Below are positions 48,740-60,578 of a stretch of 64,000 nucleotides of DNA, piece after piece. Within the stretch, counting starts at the first letter, position 1. The number at the start of each line of letters is the position of its first letter. Position numbers and translations under genes: made by a program. The stretch is from assembly GCA_036245805.1 (NCBI GenBank), contig BTRK01000002.1, positions 24,483,067 to 24,547,066 on the forward strand, in the 5' to 3' direction. The notes below the pieces were generated by a model, which had not been told where the DNA came from, did not search any database, and worked only from the letters and a program-made list of their open reading frames with translations. Origin of the DNA: Pristionchus mayeri (lineage: Eukaryota > Nematoda > Chromadorea > Rhabditida > Neodiplogasteridae).

Positions 48740-50880
48740 ATAGAGGTATTTAATAACCATAGAGATAATCGGTTATATAACACTGAAACATTATAAGGAA
48801 GATAAAACTGATTAGAGTGGATATGAAATTGAGATATCCAGAATGTACAAGATAGGGAAGAAGAGGAGAGACTCTAAAGGTATTGCATACTTCTTTAAGA
48901 GAAAATCAGCCATTCGACATATGAGTACAGAGAACTACGAACGAGTTTATCGTTTGACGACCGAGAGAGAACATTGACGACACTGAAAAGGATAGTTGGA
49001 AGTAAGGAAGATTTGAAAGGAAGAGGGGAAAATGGTCACTCGACGACTCACCGAATATTTGTGGAAACGGTCAAGCGGAGTGGTTGTTGCCAAAAATCCA
49101 CAGACACATTTGAAGGCAATCTTCGACTGAAATGAATTATATTGATGTGAATCTTAGAAATCTACGATTGGGTAATCGAATGAGAATGAGATCGAACCTT
49201 GGGTGGAGTCGTCTTATGAACATTTGAGAGATGAGTGATGAATGATTTGAGACTCATATCTCGTTCCTGAATGACAAGAGAATGATTGAGATTGGGGAGA
49301 ATCAGATTGTTGTCTTCAGCTCAGTGTGCGATACTAACCAGACACAAGGGACAATGGAGACTCTTCAGTTCATCAACTTCTTTCCCATTTGTCTTAAATC
49401 TCGACGAGTCTCTCCTCTGTCCTTCATTTACACTTGGTGCTCGAATGCTACGATAAACAGTCTACAAGAGAGGAATTCTTTATTTTTCTTCCCCCCTTCG
49501 AGATACTCAATGAACTAACCGGGCGACGAACAACCGTGGTCGAAGTAGAGGCCATGTGGTTGGCGTTGAATTGGAGTGTGTTGTTGGAGAGTGTAGGATT
49601 CATCTGAATAGATTTCACTCATAATCATTATTGATCGGAATGACAAACCGGAATCATTTCATTTCCCTCATCAAATGACTTTTCACGTTCCTCCGACTTG
49701 AATATCCTCGTATTGATAACACCACGAGGGAGTGTATCCAAAGTAGGAGCACTCAGATGAATCGATTTGTCAGGAATCTGAATGGATATATTACTCAGGT
49801 TCGAAGAAGGGATAAGAACCTGTTGTCTCTGAACAGGAGTTTTGACCCCAGTCCTCCGCCCTTTCGAAGTTGTTGATTGTTTATGTGCATTCACAATGTT
49901 TAATCCGTTTATAGGGGGAGTTCTGATTATGTTGTGTACACCTTTAGCTGTTCCAAGTCCCTGAAAAGTAAGTGATTACACAATGAATGATAGAATGAGA
50001 TCGAAGGAGAATAGTCCCTTCTTCTGATCTACCTGAGTTTCCATGCCTTGTTCTCTTTCTCTAGCGAGAATCGTCTGGATTGTTCTTTCAATTGCTTCAT
50101 TCAGAGCATAGAAGAAGGGACGAAGAGGATCCGAGCTGAGAAAATATAAATGAATGAATGAATAAGAGGATAGGACATAAATATAAATACTCACTTGAGT
50201 TGCGTATCGAATTGTGCTGCAGCTTCCCTTTGTGCTCCCATTGAGAAAGAAAGGTACTCAAGGGCCTGACATTGGATGGATGGGGAATGATGTTGGATGG
50301 AGAAACTCTTACGTTGATGTTGTTTTCTTCGATGCTCTTGAGAGCTTCGAAGTTTCGAGTCAGAACATTTCGCATTTGAATATCTTCGGAGATTGAGAAT
50401 GCCTTAGAAGAAATATTTACATTTTTGATGAAAGAAGTGTTGGCAAACAATTCAGAAGAATTGTAAAAATATGTTATTACCTTAGCTCTCCAATGTTCAA
50501 TCGATTCGGAAGATTCCGTTGACATTTCCTAAAAAAAGAGAAATAAGTTTTGAACGCCAGGATAAGAAAAAGATAATTCATTGAGGATAGATGATAAGAA
50601 AGTCAAGAGGGGGAATATGAAGGGAAATGGTCCCGCGGTATGGCTCATTTTTTCGGAAGCATCCGATTTCAGTATTATAACTGGCCGGATGGTATTATTT
50701 GATCGGCAGAAGAGAATTAGAGGAAAAGAGAAGAGAGAAGAAGGGAAAGGGAACATAAAAACCTAATTAAAATATTTGAAAATTGTCAGGAAATCGTTTC
50801 TCTGTGCAATAGTTCGATGAAGAAGGATTTGGTAGAAGATAAAGGATAGTGAAGTGAATATATTGGAATTCACCTCAAGT
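48740..50880. repeat. Inverted duplication, right arm
   Basis: Opposite-strand counterpart of 37010-39110. Homology includes the whole zinc-finger gene and weaker homology on both flanks: the CT-rich upstream block with the shared GAGCCATACCGCGGGA motif, and the downstream block GATATCTCAATTTCATATCC-like sequence. Confidence 0.85.
48947..50525 (-). CDS. Zinc-finger protein of unknown family, copy 2
   Basis: Inverted copy of the 37.3-38.9 kb gene, from ATG 50525 to TAA 48947-48949, with all ten exons, splice sites and frame preserved. Differences from copy 1 are mostly single residues. The finger pattern CPLCL...H...H and CVCGF...H...CRQC is kept. A substitution makes a stop codon four residues before the copy 1 stop, so the tail TRS is lost. 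Introns and flanks differ more than exons do, which suggests selection on both copies or partial gene conversion. Function is unknown. Confidence 0.78.
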
Positions 50881-52121
50881 TGGAGTGCTCGATTTCTAAA
50901 AAAAATAATAAGAAAAGTTTACATTTTAGAGTTTTATGAAGAAAGCAGACAGGAAAAGAATATTTTCAAACAAGTCTAATTTGCGGAATAGTGTGTTGTG
51001 CAATTTTGAGGAAGATCGATTCTCTGTCAACTGACACCACCAGTATATTTTAAAATGAAATAAAATGAATTTCAGTATTGGAAAATAAATAAAACGAGGT
51101 AAGTGTCCCGGAGTAACGTTGGAAATGAGATCTGAAATGTCAAGACTCTTCCCAATTGCTGGTGATGGTCTTGTCGCGATCAGTTTGAACAGTCAGGAGT
51201 ATCTTCGGCGTCCTTTTTTTACTGTTCCGTCCGGCAAAATTTCCCCATATTATTGAATATATAAAACATTAAGATTAAAGTCAACCACATCATGCCCGTC
51301 ATGGAGGGATTGGTTTTCGGCCGCACACCATTGAGGGGTTGAGCGGACGAAAATCTGGGTTGAATACCTAGAAACGAATGGGATAGGTGAGGGAGGGGGG
51401 GGGGTGGCCAGAAACCGATGTCGGAGTAATGGAGATTTTTATAATGTTTGGAAGCATATTTCCAAAATAGGGATAAAACGGAAGACAGACGGAAGATAGC
51501 GGGAGAGATACTATCAGAAGACTGGGATGATGAATGTTACTTTAACGAGAATGCAATTGGAAATTTTTACTGATGAACACAAGCTCTGTATTTTAGTTCA
51601 TCCAACTCTCAATGTTTCACTCACAACGTATTCGGCAGTTGAATGGATGATATGGAGATTGAGATAGGACAGCATACTAGTTTCTTGAGTCGAAAAAATA
51701 TAATTCGCCGAAGGAGGTCTCCGTTAACAAAAAATGAAGCGATGACTTGAAGATATGTCAAGGAATACACTGCACAGACATTGAGTGCTTAGAAATCAGT
51801 ACATCATCGATCATTAAATTATAGTTACCTATCACGTTCTTCTTATTTATACTGTGTTATTCTTCAAAGTGGTCTCTACATAACGCTTGCGCAGTTTATC
51901 CACAAAATGCATGAGTTTGAAACAAGTTGAACCAACAATATACAACGACCGCATTGAAGAGTGGGTTTATGGGATAACACAGAGAGAGAGATCAAGTGGA
52001 CATCGGGAATCTCTTGAGTTCAGGCTGATAACAAAAGAAGCACGAACAAAACAGGAAAAATATAATCAAACAAAACCTAAATTCGATAAAGGGAACGATG
52101 TAAAACAGTCCTCAATCCCAT
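50881..52121. other. AT-rich gene-poor stretch
   Basis: No supported gene. A G-run lies near 51393-51406. The frame 51887-52156 (+) runs into the antisense of the POLG last exon and has no recognisable domain. Confidence 0.45.
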
Positions 52122-55100
52122 TTAATTCTTCTCCAAACTTCCACCAGTCGCCTTGATAACATCCGAAATGGTCAACGCACGGCCTAGAGAAGAGAAATGC
52201 ATTAACAACATCGAACGATATGTATCATTTTTCGATAAATTACTATAAAATAAATAATACTCGAAAATAAGAATTAACTGACCACTCTGGACTACGCTGC
52301 CGTCCGGATTAACACAGCGAGAATCGACCTGAGTTAACATAATGTAAAAAATACGCAAAAGAACATTCTACAACAATCGGATGTGCCCAACCTCTTTTCT
52401 CAGTACGGAATCGACATCAACTTGAGAGAAGAAAGCGCACGTCTGAAAAGAAAATAAATTTTTATAAACATATCGTTCGCTCCAAGAAATAAGTCAAACT
52501 ACGACTCAATGAATTAGAGATATTAGATATCTAGACCATGGGCAGTTGGTAGATGCCGACCCGTTGCGAGATGAATGCACGCACGTACCTGGAAATTGTC
52601 GATCGATAATCACGAAGAATCTTCGTCGAAGATACGCATATTGTGTGCCTATAACTATGACTACTCTGTCATAGAATTTCTATAGAGCTTCGCGCTACCA
52701 AATGGTTTTTTCATAGATGTGGCTTAATAACTGCCAAAGACTTCCTAGATAATCGTCTTGTGGGGATATTTTTTTCTGTGTTACGTCGGAACGGAATTTC
52801 AAGGAAGGACTTGTACCAAGAGTATCTTCACTCACATATTAGCAAACATGAGAGCAAGGGCGAAACGATCGGCGTCTTTCTGCGAAACCACGTAGCGCAC
52901 CTACAACGGATGTTATCAACCATACAACCTTACTTCTGGTACAAAAAAGTGTATTCAATTCATTTGTTATACCTCATCGTGAATGGAGATTGAGAAGCGT
53001 GCATCGATGTCGTATTCCTGCAATTAACGATTTGGTAGATCCCAATCTACTTCTAATTTTAAAATTATCAGAAAAAGAAACAAATGAGGACCATAGCAAG
53101 ATGCTCGAGGCAAACGAGAAGAAGATGGAGAAAGTCAACGGCTGAAGATTGCACCATCTAAATATAATAAAATTTGTTTTCGTAGAATTAAGAATAAAGC
53201 CATCATCCGATTACTGCAAGTTATTATTGCAGTGATTGTAAAGCGTGCACTCCCTCACCCAATTGATGACCGATCTCTTGTACTTGGATGAGAAGTGTTG
53301 TCTATCCTCGGTATCCTCTGGGAGTGGAGAGAGAGACGAACCGAGAAGAGCCCCCAGTACGGGCGTCCTGACTACTTACTGTTAGTATTATCTCGTCGAA
53401 ACATGCGTATTTTACACAGGGGTCAAAAAGCTAGGTCGCTAAAATTTTATGTAGGGTACGTTTTGGCAATTTTTTACGATAAAAAAGTTGAAGAAGGAGG
53501 GCACGTTTAAAAAAATTTTTAAAGCCCGTTTGAAATTTCTCCTTCTTTTCATGGACTCACTATACGCAATCGATTAAGCAGTCCCTAAAGTGTGAAAAAA
53601 ACGTGCCCTCGTCCAAAATAAACGTCCCTTAAATAGCTAATTACCTCATTAATTACCCCACGACCTAGCTTTGAGTTCAACTCAGAATTCCCCGTCATAC
53701 ACATCAAAGGGTACGTTTCTTTTTAACCGGGGCACGATTTTTGTAATCCCACGTATTTTAGCTATCGATTGCTGTTTTCCGCTTTAAAAATAACGAAGGC
53801 TTAGCTTCACAATTTCGCCGAGAAGTTAGACCCAGCTCGTTAACACTGAATAAATAACGGTGGTGTGGTAGTAAGTGCGGCCTCTCGTAGTGCATTTTCC
53901 CTTCTCGTTTATCCTTTCTCTTTCCACGATTTCCTCGCTAAATACAATTACTTACATGATATTTATATTATATTTTATCGTTAAAAAAATTTCCACGCCT
54001 TCGGCGGGGGTACGTTTTGCCTAAAAATTTCCAACCGCCACAAAACGAGTAGGGTACGCTGGGTCATTTTCGACATACTTTTTGACCCCTGATTTTACAC
54101 AAATTCACCTGATTTCCTTTCTTGTCGCAGCAAATTCGAGAAAATTGAACGTGTCAGATTCACTGAAATAAAATATAATTAGAAACAATAAAGATAGAAT
54201 GTAACGTGCTTCGTGTAAAGCGGTTTTAAACTTGCTCCAAGGGCCAAGAACGCTAATTGTGCAGTTCAACGATAAATCCAACTAGCATAATTATTGCTTA
54301 AAATGACTTACTATCCTCCTGAGTACAATGCCATCACTCCATTCATGGACTCATCCTCGTAGATGGCGGAAATGACTCTATGGAGATCTGAGGATGAAGC
54401 AACTCTGCAATGGACTGCCAAGTACACTATGAGTGGAATGATAAAATAACACTCACAGCGCGCTTTTGAAGCTCACAACCTTATGTAAAAAAGTGACCGC
54501 AATATATCATAATTCTAAAAACGTTCTCACAGTAAAACATATAAATTACATATATGAGAGGAATCGCCATTTGAGGGGTGTCAGCGGCGGTAGAACCAAG
54601 TTCAACGGATCTTGATTTAAACTGGATGTAAGGTACTTCAAATGATGATCTTTCAAACTGCGTTGTCAGAATTTTGATAACTGACGTCATCTTCGAGATT
54701 CAGAAGGCCAAACTTGGTGCACTCACTTTTAGGGGTTAAATCGAGCGCACTTAAATGGCCGTAAATCCGTTTAAAATGACGATAGAAATTCGTTCTTTTT
54801 TTTCAGAAAGATAGCTGAGAACATTCTCTACAACTTTTATGTTGGGCATGTCAGTTGTAGAGAAATTGTCTAAAAACACCCGAGAGCGCGTGCTCTACCC
54901 GTCTGCCGCTCTCGCCGTCTGACCTCTCTCTCTCCCCTCGCTTTAGCGCTCCCCCGCGCGCCTCTTCGGTTGTTTTCTGCCATCTTCTAGGCTCTGTAGC
55001 TTACTTCAACGAATAGATAGAGACGAACTTTCAACAGATGAAATGTTTAGCTCATCGTGCTCTACATTTCTAGCCATGAACCGGTCTCATGCGACTATTT

Positions 55101-58100
55101 TGACTTGAAGCACAGTTATACGCTTTTTCTTTGCTCCCTCTTATGAAATTCCGTATTTCTAGGTGCGCCTTTTATCTAAATAGTTTAGAGGGACATTTCC
55201 ACGTAATTTGACAATGACTTAATGCGTATGAGCCAATCTCTGAAGTCGAGAAGGGTCTAAAAATCGATTTTCATTTTTCTGGTCAGGTCGTAATTTTTGC
55301 CCAATGGGAGTACTGTATTGAGTCCGGAAACAGTTCTAAATGTTGTTTTTGATACTTTTGGACTGATTTGAGCCTAATAGATGACAGTTGGAGCTAAGAG
55401 AGTGTTTTGGTCTTGTGGTCATTCAGACGAAAAGTCACGCCGTTTTTTTCCACCTTTTGATTTGGCTGATTTTTTGCCCCAAGTTAGTCACTCACAGTGT
55501 CTATCAATCGCGCATAAAATCTCAGGAGGTTTTTCCGATTTACAGAATTAGGTCATTTTTGGTCGACCCGACCACCCCGCACTGGGACTTACACATGGAA
55601 TGACATGCCCAACATAAAAGTTGTAGAGAATGTTCTCAGCTATCTTTCTGAAAAAAAAGAACGAATTTCTATCGTCATTTTAAACGGATTTACGGCCATA
55701 TAAGTGCGCTCGATTTAACCCCTAAAAAGTGAGTGCACCAAGTTTGGCCTTCTGAATCTCGAAGATGACGTCAGTTATCAAAATTCTGACAACGCAGTTT
55801 GAAAGAGCATCATTTGAAGTACCTTACTTCTAGTTTATATCAAGATAGGATGATTTTGATTCTACCGCCGCGGAGAAGGTGATTGATTCTCTCGCGATGT
55901 CTCTCATATTCAACATGCGTCCTCGTTTAATACGCATGATTTCATAATTAATTGTTAGAATGATTATCAATGGATCCCTCACTGCTCTCTTCCAGTCCTC
56001 TTCACGAATTCGGCTGCAATCCAATCCTCGAATGCAATTGTTAGTTTACTGCAACCAAAATATGTCCATATAAAAAGTCAGTTGTTGACGTTTCGATACT
56101 CACCACCCCTTCTCTCCATACACTGGAATGAAGTAGCAGCCAGAGATGAGCAGATGCACATCTGCACACTACTCAATTCAGTTGTTTCGAGATTCCACGG
56201 AGTACTCGCCTTCGCTAATTCCAATCTTTTCTTTCATTTCTTGTAAAAACTTATCGAAGAAGGCATTGATCGATCGTTTTAGCTGAAGATATCTGAAATA
56301 TAGCTGATAAGATAGCAATATAAACAGTAAACAACATTTCGAAACTACCAAAGAAGAACTGACCGTCTCTTGTCTCCCTTTGTCAGAGTGAAAAGTTTCC
56401 TCGCCTTCAGTTCTGCTTCCTTCAAGCAACACATCAAATTCTGTACATGGTAGAACCATGGAGTACAAAAATGGACTATTTGTCACAATACTTCCAAAGA
56501 CAATCTGTCCTTGCTCACCTCTCTCTTCACTCCGCTCTTCTCCAATTCCTCGACTGAGTGTTTCTCGCCAGCCCCATACAATCGAGCGTAGTTCAGCACC
56601 TGAGAAGAGAGTCATCAAACAAAGAGATGGTTAGTTCATATAAACACTATCGGAAGTGTGTAGGAGTAACGTAGTCCAGAATGCACCTATCACATTCGAG
56701 AAGATAACATACAAACCTTGGCAGCACCTCTTGAAATTCCCATGTCTCTGGCGATAACCGTGTGGAGGTCGCTGCTGAAAGAGAAGTCGCATGGTTGAGT
56801 TACAAAAGACGCATATTTTATGAAAAACGTTATTGTGAAACCAAAACTTGGGGAAATATATTGCCCACTTATCGCTTTTGCTTCCAGCCAGCATCATATT
56901 GGAGAAGGGAGTGCAGCCGGGAGAACGATCAGATGGAGCTGACAATGAATGAATGAGACGGGAGAGACTGAGGTGGGGGTGGGTATGCGATCAGTTTTAA
57001 AAATAAACTTCCAATTGAAAAAATAATGTGTCCTTTAAGTAATAGTTAAGGCATCAACAGTATCTTCTATCGAAGTGCATCTCACCCAATCTCTCGCTGG
57101 CACTCGCATCTCCATACAGCCCCGCTATCCACTGCTCTTGCGAGTCAACGTCCGCCCCCACGAAGAGACTACCCGAGTGAGCCTGACCACAAGCTCATCT
57201 GGCTAATCGTTTAAAACACGACACAGTAACACGGTAATTGAGTGCATCTTAATCAAGTATTCCTCACAGAGTTAAAATGATAATTTCACTATAAATCCCT
57301 CCGTACCTGTACGAAACCAAGTTGCCCTCTCCTCCTTCTCTCACCTGCACCATACTCTTCAATCCTGTTCCGATGCGCGAGTCTTCACTCGCATTCGTCG
57401 CCGTCACCCACAATCTGTGGACGCTGCGTCGAGAGACCTGCACTGAGGACACACTCGTACAACCACCACGAATAGGAACAACTCGTATAGTACAGCATCA
57501 CATTGGATTGGTAAATACATTGCAAGAGAAACTCCACGAAAGAACAACTGAACAGGGACCCACGGATGACCAAAAAGTCAATAATTCCCAAAGAACAAAC
57601 TTCCTTGTGGTAAGCGAATTCATTATCGAAGACGGGAAAATGCCTAACAATGGAGTTTCCCCGTACAGCAGGGAAAACAAGAAGAATTCCAGCTCTTAGA
57701 CACGAAATCTGCGCTCTTATGTAAATAAGGAAGCCATCCTCCTTTATAACCTTGAAACACTCAAATTAATTTTTAGAAACTACAATATGGAATATTCCCC
57801 GACCAGTGTAGGCAGAAATCCAATATGGAAATCATCCGCATTTTCCTATCCCTTATGCTACAGATCAATCTCAATCAAATAATTCTTTTGTAGAGTTTTG
57901 CGTATGGTACGAAATGATAAAATGTAGATTTGTTTCGATAAGCAAAAACGTATTTCATTAGAAACGCGCGCGCGAATTTCAAATGGTTAAGGTCCTCGAA
58001 AAATGGACAACTTCGATTAGAAATGGAAAAAAAAGTTAACGTCTACTTTACATCTTGTAAAAAATTTTGCTAGTCTCATGTCCGAAGCAAAGCTAAAGCT

Positions 58101-58713
58101 CTGCGCTATACGCATCTCTGCAACTAAAATCAAGTGGACAACATCATCTTATGGATAGATCGTTCCATGTGATAGAAAATATACACTCTTTCTATGAGGT
58201 TAGTGCAAAAGCAATATTTTGTGCCCCTACTTTGAACTATAATATAATTTTGCCAATTTTCAAAACCACTAATGATTCCACAATGCGAATTATTGCTTCC
58301 AGTATGTGTTTTAAATATTTGAGCAACTTTCCTTTTCACCAGTGGCGGGGAGGGTTCATATGTGAAATATTACTATTTTCCGTATTGTTTCACAATCAGT
58401 TTCCGAAAAAATAAGCTGTATTATCGACCGATAACCGGGTGACACCTGGAACTTTTTGAAAGCCGACCAGACCATATCCATTGTGCTCTGCCAGCACTAA
58501 AACACTTCAAAAAGTTATGGGAATTACTTAGCTATTGTCATCCGTGGGCCTGTTATGTTCTCTCGTAGAGGATCTTTCAAATCATTTCCAGGAGACTTAA
58601 ACAGGCAGTACATTTATGCTTTATCGTTTGGACAATGTACCGTTCCAGCGGGGCAGATGGCAGGGACAATCGCTCCTTCCAATTTCACCACCGTATTCTC
58701 TCGATCGGCCATC
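52122..58713 (-). CDS. polg-1: Mitochondrial DNA polymerase gamma, polymerase half (5' part not found)
   Basis: POLG is the replicative DNA polymerase of mitochondria (family A). About fifteen exons read downward from 58713 to TAA 52122-52124. They include GAIVPAICPAGT (58713-58641), VSRRSVHRLWVTATNA and GLKSMVQV (about 57464-57326), motif A FVGADVDSQEQWIAG (about 57190-57090), GCTPFSNMMLAG (about 56947-56876), SDLHTVIARDMGISRGAAK and VLNYARLYGAG making motif B (about 56775-56510), ELKARKLFTLTKGD, AFFDKFLQEMKEK, VWREG (about 56145), SVELGSTAADTPQ (about 54621-54550), RTPVLGALLG to NWMVQSSAVDFLHLLL (about 53380-53090), motif C SISIHDEVRYVV, and AFFSQVDVDSVLRKE to GGSLEKN. All catalytic residues I can check are present. 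The exonuclease and spacer half, about 700 residues in animals, is not visible up to the window end. Introns are loaded with repeats. Confidence 0.85.
53417..54091. mobile_element. Non-autonomous hAT-type MITE in a POLG intron
   Basis: Ends read CAGGGGTCAAAAAG and CTTTTTGACCCCTG, flanked by an exact 8-bp duplication ATTTTACA (53409-53416 and 54092-54099). A CAGGGGT-type end with an 8-bp duplication is diagnostic of the hAT superfamily. The element is 675 bp and has no transposase frame, so it must be mobilised in trans. Confidence 0.88.
54584..55872. repeat. Foldback repeat spanning a POLG exon
   Basis: Left arm 54584-54853 and right arm about 55601-55872 are inverted copies separated by about 750 bp. 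The inner parts (TAAATCGAGCGCACTTAAAT, ATGACGATAGAAATTCG and the ACAACTTTTATGTTGGGCAT end) are nearly identical; the outer parts are more diverged. The outer left arm includes the POLG exon encoding SVELGSTAADTPQ. The mirror position in the right arm (from about 55834, + strand) still shows a splice-acceptor-like CTAG and a decayed frame with STAAE and an in-frame stop. Confidence 0.8.
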
Positions 58714-59240
58714 CTGACCTACATCATATACTGTAGTTTAACAACCAATGATATAGAGCACACCGTTTCATTTTCTTCTCTTTCCCCATTGTACCAGATG
58801 GGCAGTTCTTCACTATATCGCTCACTAAAAATAACAATAAATGCGTTTAAAGAGTAGAAAAGCAACCGGAAACTTGTCCAGAATGTAGTGGTCTGAATGG
58901 ATTGAACATAAGCTTCGAAGAGATCTTCGTGGCGCGTCGCTCTTCAATATAAGAGGATTTAAAATAAAATAGAGAACGACATCCACATTCGACCGCATAA
59001 GTCACCGGCTACTCTAAAAACTAATTGTTCTGCACCGGAACAATTAGAAAGGATATCATTTTGAAGTTCGGCAGCCCTCTAGCTAACACATTTTAGAGAC
59101 ACTATGTCAGATGAGAGTTATTTCGTAATGCCACAACGTAGCTCTATGATATATCCAAGACGGCAAGACGCAATAACTCTCATCCGAGTTAGCGCCCATT
59201 TTAGATTGTGAGACTTGATTTGGGGCATTTTGGAAATCTC
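58714..59240. other. Upstream of the first recognised POLG exon
   Basis: A possible additional exon (about 58827-58766, -) encoding ERYSEELPIWYNGEREENE follows a TTTTAG acceptor but does not join the next exon in phase. The rest holds short hairpins, such as GATGAGAGTTATT near 59110 with its complement near 59175. No further POLG exon was found. Confidence 0.35.
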
Positions 59241-59639
59241 GAATAATTGCGCAGTGATGACGCAATCATACAGCGCTTTTTTTTCAAATAACTAATATTT
59301 TTGTGTGCTTTTACCGAATGCCAAACTTTCTGAGGGCGGAGATTATTTTTAATTTTGAAGTTTCTGCTCAGGCAAAAAGAAAAGAAGGAAAGTGCATTAT
59401 CTCATCCAAATTGTGGTCTCTTTGCTCATATGCGTAGTCTCTCAAAGCAAAAGGCAGCCGTCTCGGCGCGCAGGCGAAGTGACGAAACTTTCGCAGCTTC
59501 CCCTTCTGATAAAGCCGAGACTCTTTCACAACAATTCACTTTTGTATTCACATCGGACAGTCCTTCCTCCTTTTCCTCCTCGTGCCACTTCCACAGATTC
59601 TGTTGAGGAGAATGCATTATAATTTTATACGTAGGATGC

Positions 59640-60057
59640 ATTTTCGTTGCAAAATTCCATTTAATTGTTACACGTCGTCTTGCAAGACGTTCGGACTCGA
59701 ACCTCTTGATTATCGTAGAACTGTATTCTCTTATAAATTTACACAGTCTCTTTTCCCCCCACAAACGTCAGTCAACCCTTCTCTTCAATTCAGTTATCGG
59801 CTCTCTCGTACCCTAGGAGCAGATCGTAAAATGTTTCCCCATTTCCGAGCTTGTGATAATTTTTCGAAAAAACTTCATTTCACATCGCACTCATTCACTT
59901 ATTAATTCTTTGCCAAGTGACTTATTTGCAAAATCATCACCGTTATCCGTAAAGCATATTTCTTCTATTGTTCTATATCTTATCTTTTTAAATGCCGAAC
60001 CTACATTCACTGCGTATCGACTCAATTGCCGTCGGATGAGGCGACCACTCAACATCT
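59640..60057 (+). mobile_element. Decayed LINE 3' fragment
   Basis: The frame encodes FGLEPLDYRRTVFSYKFTQS and then continues, with stops, to a conserved C-terminal LINE tail. It aligns with HLEPLEYRRTIIDLAFVYKV of ORF2 of the 30-34 kb element, so it is a truncated old copy of the same broad family. It is 5'-truncated, as usual for LINEs. Confidence 0.65.
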
Positions 60058-60274
60058 AAAAAATTATAAAACCGCTCCGAGTGTTTTGTGTTGTATTGTA
60101 CTCGCGCAAGTTATTGTGATGATAAGGATATGAAATCAGCTTTTGCATAGAATAAATTCTCATAAAAAAATTTCCATAACTTCCCGACAAAGTTGTGAAT
60201 TTCCAAAGATATGATCATAAATTATTTGTTCACGGCCTGAAGATAAACGGTAAGATATTGTAGTCATATTCTCA

Positions 60275-60365
60275 ATAATTTTCATGTTATGCGATTCAAT
60301 TTTTATAATTTTCATGTTATGCGATTCAATTTTTATAATTTTCATGTTATGCGATTCAATTTTTT
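60275..60365. repeat. 30-bp tandem repeat, three copies
   Basis: The 30-bp unit begins ATAATTTTCATGTTATGCGA and ends TTCAATTTTT. It is repeated three times without change. Confidence 0.9.
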
Positions 60366-60578
60366 AGACACAGACAAAATCTAACCTCGTAAAAAAATAC
60401 AATAATAATGGTCGTTTAAAAAAAAAGCGATGTACGATTGCGTCATCACTGTGCAATCATTGAAGATTGTAATTGCACCTCAATACAAGCCATTATCTTC
60501 GATGTGTTTGTTAAAGTAAAATTGTTTGTTTGCCGAATTTCAGAATGATATAACACACTATCTGATAGAATCGAAATA

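Larger units (their letters stand above)
59241..60463. repeat. TIR element enclosing a LINE fragment
   Basis: Left end (from 59241) TTGCGCAGTGATGACGCAAT and right end (to about 60463) ATTGCGTCATCACTGTGCAA are inverted repeats, with an inner AGCGCTTTTTTTT block also mirrored. The same end motif occurs within both arms of the giant palindrome at 62.8-64 kb. The interior contains a decayed LINE 3' end and a short tandem array. No transposase frame is seen. Confidence 0.55.

Noticed and set aside
51887..52156. 89-codon forward frame
   Set aside because: Its end overlaps the antisense of the last POLG exon and it has no domain; chance is more likely.
60275..60365. CRISPR-like array
   Set aside because: The 30-bp repeats are directly adjacent with no spacers and lie in nematode nuclear DNA; it is a simple tandem repeat.
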